In this document: in pieces, positions 28,720 to 39,637 of the stretch
How the letters are laid out: every line of letters begins with the position of its first letter
How positions within the stretch are numbered: position 1 is the first letter of the stretch
Assembly: GCA_020746995.1 (NCBI GenBank)
Contig: JAGPXD010000006.1
Span: 248,001 to 312,000, forward strand
Reading direction: 5' to 3'
Source of the DNA: Plectosphaerella cucumerina
Taxonomy: Eukaryota > Ascomycota > Sordariomycetes > Glomerellales > Plectosphaerellaceae
Length of the DNA: 64,000 nucleotides
Made by a program: the position numbers and the translations under genes
Notes under the pieces: model-generated
Told to the model about the DNA's origin: nothing
Database searches by the model: none
The model's input: only the letters and a program-made list of their open reading frames with translations

Positions 28720-31566
28720 CTACTTCCTCCCTCCCCTGCCACCTCCTCGTCCACCACCCCGTCCACCACCCCTTCCACCTCCTCCCCGTCCCCTCGCCGC
28801 TCCCCCCCTCGCCGGCTTCCCATTGAGCCCCTTGTGCTGCGGCCTCGCGTTCTTCTCCAACTTCTTCTGCTTCTCCTGCCTCGCCTTGTGAATGTCCTCC
28901 GCATCCTTGAGCTCGTTCTTGCTGCCGAACCCATCGCGGTACTTGCCCACCCTGTTCTCCTTGGCCTCGGCCACCCGCTTCTTGCGCACGTGGTAGTCGT
29001 CGCGGTACTTGTCCGCCTCCTTGGGCGCCGTCTCCTTGTTGTGCTTGTACCGCGGGCCCGACGGGAGCTGCGGCGCACCGGGCCTCTCGAGGTCGCCCAC
29101 CCGCAGCTTGCCCAGCCGGTTGGCCTTGCGCCACTTTTCGAAACGGCCGCTCTGGAATGACGCGGCAATCTTGGTGCCGCTCTCGCCGCGGATGTACTTT
29201 GCGCCCTTGGATCCGTCCTCGTCGTTGGCCCGCGCCACGTACTTCTTGGACCGAGGGTCCCATCGCATCCCCGTCTTGGCCGGAGCGCCGAAGGCCTTTG
29301 CGTTGTCGTCGTTGGTGAGGTCCATGGCCGCGTCGCGCGCCTGCTCCACGAACGTCGAGCCCGCACCGCCAGACCGCACACCGTAGCCGCGCTCCTCTGC
29401 CGTGTTGAACGTTCTCGGCGTGTACGACATGAAGATCTCGTCGTCGCGCCACGCGTTGGCTCCCTTGCTCTTCTTGTCCGTCGGGTTCGAGATGGTAACT
29501 TCGAGGTCGTCGTCCGAATCCTCCTCGACATCGACCTGATCTTCCTCCTCCCCAAAGACATTCTCTTCGTCGGCTCCCTCACCCTCGAGACCCATCATCT
29601 CCTCGTCAGAGTCTTCGTCAACCTCCTCCTCGACCTTCTTGCCGCGGCGCGGCGTGATCCTCGAGCGCAGCTGCTTCATCATCTCCGCGGCCTCGCTGTT
29701 GCTGGACTTGCCGCCCCTGCTGATCTCAAAGATGGTCTCGTTCGGCGTGAATCCGCTGACCTTGGCCAGAAGCTCTGCCCGTGCCCGCTCCATCTCGCCG
29801 TCGGCCTCGCCAAATAGCGGGTGGAGCTGCGTGTAGCCCTTGGATGTAACCACCTCCTTGGCCCTCTTGGCGCTCGCCGATGAAGCCGCGTGCCGTGTCT
29901 TGATGTACAGCTTCTCAGCCTTTGTGGACACCTGCCTGATCAATTGCACGTCGTCATTCTCGGCCAGCGCCTTGGACAACCACTCCATGTGTGTCTCGAT
30001 CCTGTCGCGCGGCAGCGAGCCCACGACGACATCGTCGGTGAAAGACGGGTTCTTGGTTTCCTGACCAAGCACCAGCTTCCGACCGAGGAACAGTTGCAGG
30101 TCCAGGAGGTAAGGCACATCGCCCTCGCGGAGGATGCTGTACGCCCAACCGCGCTGACCAGCACGGGCCGTGCGACCAACGCGGTGCACGAACACCTTGG
30201 GCTGCGGGGGGAAGTCGTAGTTGATGACGTTGGCGAGCACGGGGATATCGATACCACGAGCCGCAACGTCAGTCACGACCAGGATGTTGGCTCGGCCCTG
30301 GCGGAAGTTCTCCGTGTGAATGCGACGGGCCTCCTGGTCGAGGGCACCATAGACGTACGATGTCGCGTAGCCGGCGTGGCGCAGCAACTGAGCGAGATAC
30401 TCGACGTGGTGCTTGGTCGAGGCAAAGATGATGGTCGAGTGTTCCGTAGGCTTTCCCTTGCCGCCGTCCTCGCCCTTTCCGCGCTTGCGCTTCTTCGAGC
30501 CCTTGCCGTCCAGGGGCATGCCATCGGGCGAGCCCAGCGGCATTTTGATGATGTCGTTGAGGATGTGCATCAGAGCCGCCTCCTTCTCGGCTCCCTTGAC
30601 GCCGAAGAAGGCGCTCTGCAGGTCGGGAGACACCTTGTTCTCCGTGTCTAGACGGACGAGCGTCGGGTCCTGGAGGCCGGCCCTTGCGAACTCGACGAGC
30701 GACCCGGGGAGCGTGGCGGAGAAGAGCAGACTTTGTCGCGAGGGCGGCAGTGCGTACAGAATCTCAGTGAGCTGTGCGGCGAAACCCATCTCGAACAGAC
30801 GATCGGCCTCATCGAAGACGACGTACTGGATCGACGACAGGTTCAGCGACATCTCGACCTTGAGATGCAGGAAACGACCCGGGGTGGCGATGATGATATC
30901 GGGGTTGGCCGACAGCATGCCGAACTGCTCGTCCATGCTGTCACCACCAACGAGGAGAACAGCCTTGAGGTCGGTGCCCTTGTTGAAGTCCTTGACGACG
31001 CGCAGAGTCTGGATGGCCAGCTCGCGCGACGGCGACATGATCAGCGCACGGGCGCCGTACTTTGCGCTATGCGCCTTGAGCTTCTCGATCATGGGGATAA
31101 CGAAAGCCGCCGTCTTTCCGGAACCGGTCCTGGCCATGCCCACCACGTCTCGCTTGTCCAAGATGAGGGGAATCGTCTTGCGCTGGATGGGCGTCGGCAC
31201 CGAGAAGCCTTTTCTGTTGATGGCCCGGAGGAGGTTCGCATTGAGGCCTGTTCCAAGCTATTAGCACTTTTCAAAAGCTTCCTGGGGAAGTGGTGCCATA
31301 CCCATGGCCTGGAAGCCGCCGCCCTTCTTGACCGTGTTTCCCTTGAGATTTGAGGACTTGCGGAACGACGCGGCCTGCTTGAGGGCAATGTACGCCGCGT
31401 CTCCGTCGCCGTCGGACTCATCGCCGCCGTTGAGGATGCCGTCGACTTCAAAGTCTGCGTCGGTGTGGCCGTTGGCGCCATTGTCGCTGCCAGTGTCGCC
31501 GAAGAGGGCGTCGCCAATGTCGACGCCACCGTCCGACAGGGCGGGTGAGGATGCTCGGCGAGGCAT
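28720..31566 (-). CDS. DBP10: ATP-dependent RNA helicase Dbp10
   Basis: A nucleolar DEAD-box helicase of 60S subunit assembly that acts on 25S rRNA near the peptidyl-transferase centre. Exon 1 is 31566-31302, the intron is 31248-31301 (GTATGG, TGCTAATAG branch, GAACAG, phase 1) and exon 2 is 31247-28720, giving 930 residues. Motifs in order: Q motif region GFSVPTPIQRKTIP, Walker A ARTGSGKTAAF, PSRELAIQT, VFDEADRLFEMGF (DEAD), FSATLPGSL (SAT), IIFAST, VVTDVAARGIDIP and HRVGRTARAGQRG. The C-terminal DBP10CT-type block (GMRWDPRSKKYV) distinguishes it from other DEAD-box helicases. An acidic stretch (VEEDSDDDLEV) and a glycine/arginine-rich tail end the protein. It is divergent with the J-protein gene, with 313 bases between start codons. 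Confidence 0.95.
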
Positions 31567-31879
31567 TGTGGTGATGCAGAGCCCAGAGAGAATGTCTGCT
31601 TCGGTTCGATTGAGGCTTGTCCTGTCAAAAGCCTGTGGTCGGGCTTTCTGGACAAGGAGTGGATGTCGGCCGGAGCTCCTGCCAGAAAATTGGGAGGTTG
31701 CGCTGCAGCGGTTGCCAGAAAAATTGTTATCGCCGTTGCGCTTATCTTATCGCCCCGCGTTTTCCGATTAGGCGCCGCGTGCCGTCGTCGGTACATCGGC
31801 CGAACTTCTTTCAACACCACGACGACAATCAATCCATCGTATCGCAACTTGCCCGCCGAGCAGGTACACAGAAACCCAA
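31567..31879. promoter_or_regulatory. Bidirectional promoter region of DBP10 and J-protein gene
   Basis: The 313 bases between two divergent start codons must contain both promoters. No TATA box is obvious, which is usual for housekeeping genes. A short AT-rich patch lies near 31720-31750. Confidence 0.5.
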
Positions 31880-32604
31880 ATGGCGCCAGAAGAAGTCAAG
31901 GACGATCAGGATGCGCTCGACGCGCTCGAGTTGGAGGCGAAGGAGTTTGACAAGGTGCGACGCGCGCGCACGCGACAATCCCCCACCACCTCCACCAACA
32001 TTCGCTGACATTGCTTGTGCCCCAGGACGCCGAGATCGACCGCATTCTCAAAGCCTTCCGGCTAGACGCCTACGCAGTTCTCGATCTACAGCCCGGCGTG
32101 CCCGAGTCGGACATCAAGATATGCTACCGCAAAAAGTCCCTCCTCATCCATCCCGACAAGACAAAGAACCCCTTGGCGCCAGATGCATTCGACCGGCTGA
32201 AGAAGGCGCAGACGGAGCTGATGGACGAGAAGCACCGCGAGCGGCTCGACGAGGCCATCGCCGACGCGCGCATGCTGCTCCTCCGCGAGAACAAGTGGAC
32301 GGTCGACAGCGAGGAGATCAAGACGCCCGAGTTTGCGCGCAAGTGGCGCGACAAGACGCGCGAGGTGCTCATCGAGAACGAGCACCGGCGGCGGCGCCAG
32401 GTCAAGGCGCAGATGCAGGAAGAGGGCCGCGAGCAGCGCCGGGTGGAGGAGGAGACGGACCAGCGAAAGCGGAAGCGCCAGCACGAGCAGGACTGGGAGC
32501 AGACGAGGGATCAGCGGATCAGCAGCTGGCGCGACTTCCAGAAGGGCAAATCGGGCGGCGATGATGGAAAGAAGAAGAAGAAGAAGCTCAAGCCTATTGG
32601 GTGA
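31880..32604 (+). CDS. J-domain protein, DNAJC8/Spf31-like
   Basis: Exon 1 is 31880-31954, the intron is 31955-32025 (GTGCGA, GCTGAC branch, CCCCAG, phase 0) and exon 2 is 32026-32604, giving 217 residues. The J-domain starts near residue 38 (AYAVLDLQPGVPESDIKICYRKKSLLIHPDKTKN) with an intact HPD tripeptide, so it can stimulate an Hsp70 ATPase. A long basic, glutamine/glutamate/arginine-rich coiled coil and a lysine-rich end (KKKKKKLKPIG) follow. This domain order and length match human DNAJC8 and fission yeast Spf31, which associate with splicing factors; a nuclear location is therefore likely. The assignment is by architecture rather than alignment. Confidence 0.88.
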
Positions 32605-33306
32605 GTGGGGAGGGTTGAGGTTCGCAACGGCGCAAAGCGGGATTGTGTTTTTCATCCTTTGGGACTGTGAGTTTTATACTGGTTGCTTCGTCCCGAGCCT
32701 AACTCCTTTAGAAGCTACAACGACATGTATGGCTGCTTCCAAGCTTCGTACTGTGCGGGACGGGCATCCTTTCCCCCTGACGGGGCTGCCAGGTAAGTTC
32801 CCTGAAGTGCCTGTGATTATGAGATGACGCGACTACTTGAAGTGGGGATGTATGCACTCACTCGTAGACGGATAACTGGGAGATGTGGTAAAGACATCCA
32901 GGGCATACCCCCGGATCATGTCTTGCTCTCATACAGCAGACATCTGAGTAGTCGTTCTATTGCTTAGCCAATGTCAGATGTCAATGCACATTGAGAGCGA
33001 CCAGTGATGCTTGACAAGTAATGAACACCAACGAGTCTGCCAGCTGTGACCTCCGCCCCGAGTCCTCCGCCCGCCGTCCGCCCCGATTGCCCGAGTCCGT
33101 GTCGGCGCCGCCCCGCCCGGTCTTCGGGTAAGAGCGGGTCCCCGGCACTGCATGCGCTAAAAGCTCCACCACCGGCGCGCTGCAAGAAGAAAAGCAGCGG
33201 ATTTTTCAAAGGGTCGGTCACGGCGTGCCTCACCACCTCACTTCACTCGCCCTCTCCTGACGTATTTTCACAAACACATCTATCCCCATCCCTCTCACTC
33301 CAAAAC
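32605..33306. other. Intergenic region, 3' flank of J-protein gene and SYO1 promoter
   Basis: 702 bases. The frame of SYO1 is open upstream to 33046, but those residues are low-complexity (proline/arginine/serine) and unlike the conserved N-terminus, so I regard them as untranslated. The stretch before 33307 is CT-rich. Confidence 0.5.
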
Positions 33307-35382
33307 ATGGCAAAATCCCGCCGCAACAGGGCCAGGCCCCGCAAGGACCCCCTCGCCAAAGCCGCCAAGCCCCCCTCAGACCCCGAGCTGGCCGCCATCA
33401 GGGAAAAGTCCGTCCTCCCCGTCCTCCGCGACCTCCAGTCCTCCGAGCCCAAGGCCCGCGCCTCGGCCGCCGCCGCCGTAGCCAACCTCGTCTCCGACGC
33501 CCGCTGCCGCAAGCTCTTCCTGCGCGAGCAGATCGTCCACACCGTCCTCACCCAGACCATCACCGACGCCAGCATCGAGAGCCGCGCCGCCGGCTGGGAC
33601 ATCCTTCGCCTCCTCGCCGAGGAGGAAGAGGCGGACTTTTGCGTCCACTTGTACCGCCAGGATGTCCTCACTGCCCTTGACCATGCCGCTGCCGCTGTTG
33701 TCGCTGACCTTCGCCCTGGTCGCCACCTCGGCACTGTGGAGGCAAAGTTCGTCTGGGCCGTTGCAGCTTCCCTCGTCGCCCTCGTCTCCGTCATGTCCGA
33801 GGCCCAAGACGACATCCTCGAGGCCGTTGTTGCACTTCCTTCAGCTCTGGCCCTTCTCGCCCATGCCATTGCCCTGCCTGCCGCCCCGGCGCCCCTGCGC
33901 TACGACGCCCTGTCCTGCCTCATGACCCTGGCCGAAGACAACCAGCGCGTAGCCGAGTTCCTCGTCGCCGACGCCACGCCCAAGCCCATGACCGCCCTGC
34001 TCGCCCTGCAAGCCGGCACCGGCCCCGCCCGCGTCCTCGCCTGCGGCGTCCTGCACAACGTCTTCGCCGTCCTCGGCTGGCACGCCGGCGGGCCCGGCAA
34101 CAAGGACATGTCCGACGCCAGCCTCGTGCGCTCCCTCGCCTCCGCCCTCGACGACACCGGCCGGGAAAAGGGTCTGCCGCTTAGTTGCCAGTGGGCCAAG
34201 CCCGCAGAGGTGCTGCAGCTGGCCCTCGAGGTCCTCGCCTCCATCGGCACCAGTCTGCAGGTGTCCATGGTCAACGGCAAGGGAGACGACGAGTGGAGCG
34301 GCATCGAGGACAAGGAGGCCGATGATGATGATGATGATGCCATGGAGGAGGATGACGTCGTCAAGCCCAGCAAGGGCGGTGACGATGAGGACGAGGACGC
34401 CGACGACTCGAAGCTTCAGGACGACGACATGGAGGAGGACGAAGATGACGATGACATCGCCGACATCATCGAAGACATGGACATGGTCACCGGCATCGAC
34501 GAAGACGACGAAACCCCCGCCGGCTCCGGCTCCGACGAGCTCGCCACCCTCAGAGAACTCACCACAAACGCCCTCCCCAAGATGGCCCGCCTCGCCAATC
34601 CCGAGGCCCAATCCGACGACGCCCTCCAAGTCCAGGCCTTCGCCCTCTCCGCCCTGGGCAACATCGCCTGGAGCGTCAGCCTCTTCGACTTTTCCCACGA
34701 CGACAACGCCCCCATCCTAAAGCTCTGGGCCCCCGCCGCCCGCGCCGTCTGGGAGCACGTCGTCGCCCCCGTCCTCGGCGCCGACACCGCCGACGTCGAC
34801 CTCGCCGACAGCATCACCAGCCTCGCATGGGCCATCTCCCGTGCCCTCGCCGTCGACGCCCTGCCCCTCCAGGGCACCGAGCACCGCCGCTTCATCTCCC
34901 TCTACGGCGCTTCCCGCGGCCTTTCCGCCGGCGGCGCCCCCCAGCAGCAGCAGGGGCAGACGCCCACGGGCGCCCGCCGCGCCGATAGCGATCCCCTCCA
35001 GGGCCTGGGCGTCAAGTGCATCGGCGTCCTGGGCCAGCTGGCCCGCCACCCCGCCCCAGCCGAGCTGAACCGCGAGATTGGCGTCTTCCTTCTGACAGTC
35101 ATCTCCTCCCTTCCCGACTCGCCTGCCGCCGACGTCGTCGAGGCCCTGAACCAGCTCTTCGACATTTACGCCGACGAGGAGCACCCCTGCGACAAGGAGG
35201 TCTTCTGGAAGGACAATTTCCTCCCCCATCTCGAGGGGCTGGTCCCCAAGGTCCGCGCCGTGGCCAAGACGGTCGACAAGAGGACTCACGCCGAGCTGCG
35301 AACAAGGGCCGATGAGGCCGTCACCAACCTGACCCGATTCCTGGCGTACAAAAAGAAGCACAAGCCGCAGGCCGCAGCCTGA
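33307..35382 (+). CDS. SYO1: Syo1 (symportin 1), co-importer of ribosomal proteins Rpl5 and Rpl11
   Basis: An ARM/HEAT-repeat adaptor that, in known fungi, carries newly made uL18 (Rpl5) and uL5 (Rpl11) into the nucleus together through the importin Kap104, feeding the 5S RNP. Single exon, 691 residues. It starts MAKSRRNRARPRKDPL (a basic nuclear-import-like N-terminus). Helical repeats follow (VLPVLRDLQSSEPKARASAA, SDARCRKLFLREQIVH, SRAAGWDILRLLAEEEEADF), matching the family start. A long acidic insertion at about residues 335-405 (DDDDDDAMEEDD, DDDMEEDEDDDD) is the usual acidic loop, before more ARM repeats (ALSALGNIAWSVSLF) and a C-terminus ending RFLAYKKKHKPQ. The 3' end converges on MLH1, with 139 bases between stops. 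Confidence is high from N-terminal similarity. Confidence 0.88.
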   Translation: MAKSRRNRARPRKDPLAKAAKPPSDPELAAIREKSVLPVLRDLQSSEPKARASAAAAVANLVSDARCRKLFLREQIVHTVLTQTITDASIESRAAGWDILRLLAEEEEADFCVHLYRQDVLTALDHAAAAVVADLRPGRHLGTVEAKFVWAVAASLVALVSVMSEAQDDILEAVVALPSALALLAHAIALPAAPAPLRYDALSCLMTLAEDNQRVAEFLVADATPKPMTALLALQAGTGPARVLACGVLHNVFAVLGWHAGGPGNKDMSDASLVRSLASALDDTGREKGLPLSCQWAKPAEVLQLALEVLASIGTSLQVSMVNGKGDDEWSGIEDKEADDDDDDAMEEDDVVKPSKGGDDEDEDADDSKLQDDDMEEDEDDDDIADIIEDMDMVTGIDEDDETPAGSGSDELATLRELTTNALPKMARLANPEAQSDDALQVQAFALSALGNIAWSVSLFDFSHDDNAPILKLWAPAARAVWEHVVAPVLGADTADVDLADSITSLAWAISRALAVDALPLQGTEHRRFISLYGASRGLSAGGAPQQQQGQTPTGARRADSDPLQGLGVKCIGVLGQLARHPAPAELNREIGVFLLTVISSLPDSPAADVVEALNQLFDIYADEEHPCDKEVFWKDNFLPHLEGLVPKVRAVAKTVDKRTHAELRTRADEAVTNLTRFLAYKKKHKPQAAA

Positions 35383-35521
35383 GGTGATGACCTTGAAGAA
35401 CATGATATTTGAGCTTCTCCCTTTATATAGACATGCAGTAGCCTCCAAAAGCATTGTGTTTCCCGACAACCTCCTTAACCGTGCCAGCAAAATGCTCCCG
35501 TACATCTCGAAGTGCAGCCCA

Positions 35522-37843
35522 TCAGCACCGCTCAAATACCCGATACAACCCTTTGAGATCCGCAATCTCCATGACACCACCCTTCATCAGCGCCTTGGTC
35601 GCCACCAGTCGCGACTTGAACGCCGGGAAGAAAATGTGCTCAACCGCCCAGCGGATGTTCTGCCGCCTGGCGATCAGCTCGTCGCTAAGCCGCTCTTCAT
35701 CGTCCTCCTTAGCTCCGCCTCCCATAACCGGCGGTAGCTGTTCCGGAACGTAGAACGCGGCCAGCTCCTTCACAAACGTATGGAAACACTTCTTCTCATC
35801 CGTCCAGTTGACATACGGCCCCAGCCGCAGCAGGAACCGTGGCAACTTGACAAGCGGCGGCGTGTACCCCTTGATGAGGAGAGGAATCGAGTGGATCTCA
35901 CCCGTCGGCGCAATCTCGAGGGAAAAGTACTCCTGCAGCATCTCTCGACGCTCAATCAGCTGTTCCGCCACCCTGTCGACGAGGGCATCAACGTCAAAGT
36001 CTTCCTCGGGATCTTGGACCTGCTTCTTCTCCAGCTCTGCAGCGACCCGTAGGAGCTCCCTGACATCAAGTGCAGGCTGGAAGCGGATGCATCCAAAGTT
36101 GCCGAAATCAGTCAGCCCGACCTGGTACAAGTACTCGAAGCATGCGTGTCCATAGTCGATGAGAAAAAGCTTGATGCCGCCCTGAATGGCAGCAAGACGT
36201 CTGTGCTCGTCGACGATGCCGACAAAAGTGTGACTCGCAAACACTTCTGTCAGTTCCTGATGCTGCTCATCTCTCACTTCCGCACGCAGCTCCTTGACGC
36301 TCGTAAGGCGACAGGTGGTCACCTCTCTGTCCACAGTCTCGTATTCGACCGCCTCAGGGGCGGCAAGTATGTCCTCGTCGGCCTTGACCGGTGCATCAGG
36401 CGTGCTCTTAGCACGACTGGGGCTGTCGACCACTGGCGTGAACATGCTTGTAATCTTCCGCAGGGAGTTGTCGGTGCGGACGAGGCTATTAGAGTTCCTT
36501 CGCGGCCGCTGTGTCCCTGGAGTCTGCCGGACGGTGAGCACAGCTTGGGCGTCTTCTTCGGCCGGTGGTTGAGCAGACGTTGCAAGCCACGATCCTCCTG
36601 GCAGCAGCGTCTGAGTGTGGAAAGTCCGGCTCGTGTCGACTTCGGCGAGCTTAGATCGTAGGTGCTCACAGATTGCCAAGATAATTTCGTCTTCGTTTAG
36701 GAAGTGGACCTCTTTCTTGGTCGGATGTACATTGACATCAACCCGCGAGGGGTCAATCTCGAGGTTGAGGTAGACGAAGGGGCGGCCATTCTTGGGTAGA
36801 AAAGCGGCGTAGATCTGTTCAATTGCCTTTCGCACATGTGTCGACTCGACACTGCGGTGGTTGATGAAGAGCAGGAATGTCGTCTTTTTGATGTTGAAGT
36901 TGGCATTTGTGGCCCAGCCATTAGCCTTGAAGCCCCAGCGGGCATCCTCGGTCGAGAACTCGACCAGCTCGTTGGCCACGTTGGCTCCGTGTATCTGCCT
37001 GATCCGATCGGCTCTCTTTGCAGTGGCTTGAACGGAGATACTAGCACCAGCCTCGCCCTGCTTCTTGCAAGAGAACGCCACGCCCTCGCAGTGAATGGCG
37101 TAGCGACCGACGAGGTCAATGATCTTGTTGTACTCCTCCGATGGGGAGCGGAAGGCCCGCCGGCGCGTTGGCATGTTGAAGAAGAGGTCCTCGACTGTGA
37201 TCTGGGTGCCTTGACGCCCTGCGACGGCCTTTGGCTCGGCGGGCTGTCCGGGTTTTGCGGGTGTAAGCTTGCCATCCATGTAATGAGCACGCCAGGCAAG
37301 GTTGGAGTCCTCGGTCTTGGTCGTCACCGAAAGATGCGCAATATGGCTGATACTCGCCAGGGCTTCGCCACGGAAGCCATATGTGGCGATGGATGTGAGA
37401 TCTTCGAATTTGGTAATCTTGGATGTTGTGTGCCTTTCACAGAGAATCACCATGTCATCTTTCTGCATAAAGTCAGCATGACTTGGCCAGTTCCAGAAAA
37501 GAAAGTCGAATCACCTGAATTCCGCATCCATTGTCGGTGATCTGCAGCAGCTTGAGGCCGCCATCCTTGGCGACAATCTCGAGGGATGTGGAGCCTGCGT
37601 CCACGGCGTTTTCGATGAGCTCCTTCAGAGCATGCACTGGTGCGACAATAATCTCGCCAGCCGCAATTTTGTTGACAACGGTTGGCTCCAGAGCCTTGAG
37701 ACGGGAGTTAGAACCAGGCAAATCCTCAAATGGGGCTGACTTGCCCTGATCCGCCGGGGAGCCCGAGACTCTGCAGGTTCATCTTCTGCTTTACGTTTGG
37801 TTCCAGAGACGACTCCGCCCACGTCCATTGGGTCTTCGTCCAT
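35522..37843 (-). CDS. MLH1: DNA mismatch repair protein Mlh1
   Basis: The common subunit of MutL heterodimers (with Pms1 or Mlh3) in mismatch repair and meiotic crossover. Exon 1 is 37843-37745, intron 1 is 37695-37744, exon 2 is 37694-37515, intron 2 is 37463-37514 (GTGATT, TGCTGAC branch, ATGCAG, phase 0) and exon 3 is 37462-35522, giving 739 residues. Intron 1 is a GC-AG intron (AGG|GCAAGT ... TCTAAC ... CTCAAG). Using it joins a basic leader (PRRIR) to ALEPTVVNKIAAGEIIVAP, exactly where the conserved part starts. GHKL ATPase motifs are intact: Asn62 in ENAVDAG, DNGCGI at 87-92 and GFRGEAL at 122-128. The C-terminus ends FERC, the conserved Mlh1 tail contributing to the endonuclease site of the partner. 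Confidence 0.94.
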
Positions 37844-39022
37844 GGCGTTCGAAATCAAGGCGTGGGGTTAGCCTCGAGGACAACGCAAAGCCGCGCCAGC
37901 CAGAGAGTGAGGCGGTCGATGGGGTGCACTTTGAGAAAGGTATCCCAGTCACCGGACGTTGGGAAAGTGCTTGCGGTGATCGCTGTGGTGCCCCGGGACC
38001 GTGCGTTTCTTTCACTTCGAACTTCGAACTTGAGACTGCATACGAAAATGAATGGCAAGGAGATGATTTCAGCCGATGAGGCGGATGTTCGAGGCGTTGT
38101 GGATGTATGATGGTGGTGGGGAAGTGCAGTGGACGTGACTTCTGTCGTTGGTTTGGATGATCACATGACCACTTTGTACGGTGTGGAAAATGCCCGAGAT
38201 TGGACTCTGTCGCCCTGTCGCCGCCAACAACGGTGAGGCTGCAGGGACAGCGAAAACACACCGAGCGAGGTCATAGGTAATACTGGCTCAATCATCGAAT
38301 TGATTGAGTCGTCCACCGAAGTTGTGATCAAAGTTGAGGTGGCATGCGCAAAGACGTAGCAAACGGCCGCGCATCTGGATGACAGTCGCCGATTGACACA
38401 GAACAACCCAGTCCCAGAGGCAGCCGACTCTTAGCGCGTCATCAATCGAATTGGGAACAGTCGCCAGGCACTGAAATCCCCTCTAGCCATGCACTGAGCC
38501 TTGTCCGTCTCATTCTGCTCCCTGAACCAATTTGGGGGCCGCCCCCAGAGGCTGTGCTCCGCGTCCAATCCCTCTCGCCTCGGCGCACGAGGCGCGAGAT
38601 TCTCATAGAGTAAGTGCTCACTATTCTCGCGGCCTCGCAGGAGAATGATTGTCGGCGAGCCCGAATGCGACACTGCAAACTTCCTCTTGACCGCTCATGA
38701 CGCAGGTGGTCCGCACTTTGCGATGGCGCACCCGCGAGGCTGTCAGCCTGAGCTGGCTTGACTGCGCGGCCTCTAGTACCGGCATGGCCCCCAGATGGAC
38801 TCCGTGGGAGTCTTCGTGCAGCCTTGGGCTAGTACTTGGGGGCAAGTGGTGTGGTCGTCGGCTCCCTCCCCAGGGGAGTTCCCACTGAAGTTTTGATGCT
38901 TGGGTGTCTATGTCTAAATGTTGTTCCCAGTTGTCCTGTCGATGCGATGTTTACCTCCGTTATTATAATCAGATTCCTAAAGCCAAACTTGAACTCATTG
39001 AACCTGGTCAACATCGCGAAAG
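37844..39022. other. Divergent intergenic region between MLH1 and a small predicted gene
   Basis: 1.18 kb. It contains an 8-bp inverted repeat, CTCAATCA / TGATTGAG with a 6-base spacer (38287-38308). ORFs of up to 156 codons overlap each other and match nothing I know. Confidence 0.45.
38287..38308. repeat. 8-bp inverted repeat
   Basis: CTCAATCA, a 6-base spacer TCGAAT, then TGATTGAG. It lies about 450 bases upstream of the MLH1 start. It could be a protein-binding palindrome or chance. Confidence 0.4.
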
Positions 39023-39637
39023 ATGTGCGAAACACGAAGATCCGACAAGGCCCCCAGCGAGCGGGAGGACGCATCCTCCACCGCCGTCCAGCCCGGCAGG
39101 TGTGTCGCCCGCCCATCGATCACGGGTCGATCTGCAATCTAACCAATCTGCCCGGGCAGCCCCTGCGACGCCCAGGGAACGATACAGACACAGACCCCCC
39201 CGACGCGGAGCCGACCCAAGAGGCACCGCGATGTCCCGTACCTCGGCTTCCACCGCGAGGACTCGAAAGAGTGGCTGCCCGACCTCAGCATCGACCAGGA
39301 CACGCCACTGACGCCGACGTCAGGGCACAAGAGGGACTGGAGGGATATCATCGCCGACGATAGCCCCCCCGTGCCGGACAAGTTGACCCGCAGCCTTGAT
39401 GACATGTTGGAGGAGGCCAATGCCACGAAGCGGCGAAAACTCGAGGTCAGAGCGCCGAGGTCAAAGAAAGACAGCGAGAGGCCTGACAGAAGCGACGGCG
39501 GTGATCGACATGGGACGAGGATGCAGCCGCCAGTGGGCAGAGAGATGAACGCCGCCGGTTCACAGGTGGTCCCGGCGGTCCCACACACACAGCAGACCAC
39601 TGGCAGCCGGACGACACGCCAGGCTCGGAACCCCTGA
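39023..39637 (+). CDS. Predicted small disordered basic protein, two exons
   Basis: No family recognised. The model is ATG at 39023, exon 1 39023-39099, intron 39100-39159 (GTGTGT, TCTAAC branch, GGGCAG; 60 bases) and exon 2 39160-39637, giving 184 residues. The intron removes an in-frame TAA, and exon 2 then stays open for 159 codons. The product has a compact, probably conserved core (RHRDVPYLGFHREDSKEWLP, then GHKRDWRDIIADDSPP and LTRSLDDMLEEANATKRRKLE) in otherwise charged, disorder-prone sequence. A basic KRRKLE...RSKK stretch could be a nuclear signal. No membrane or signal sequence is present. Evidence is splice signals, phase agreement and non-random composition only, so it could still be chance. 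Confidence 0.5.

Noticed and set aside
33841..34698. 285-codon ORF antisense to SYO1
   Set aside because: A Gly/Val/Asp-rich mirror of the conserved ARM-repeat frame, not independent.
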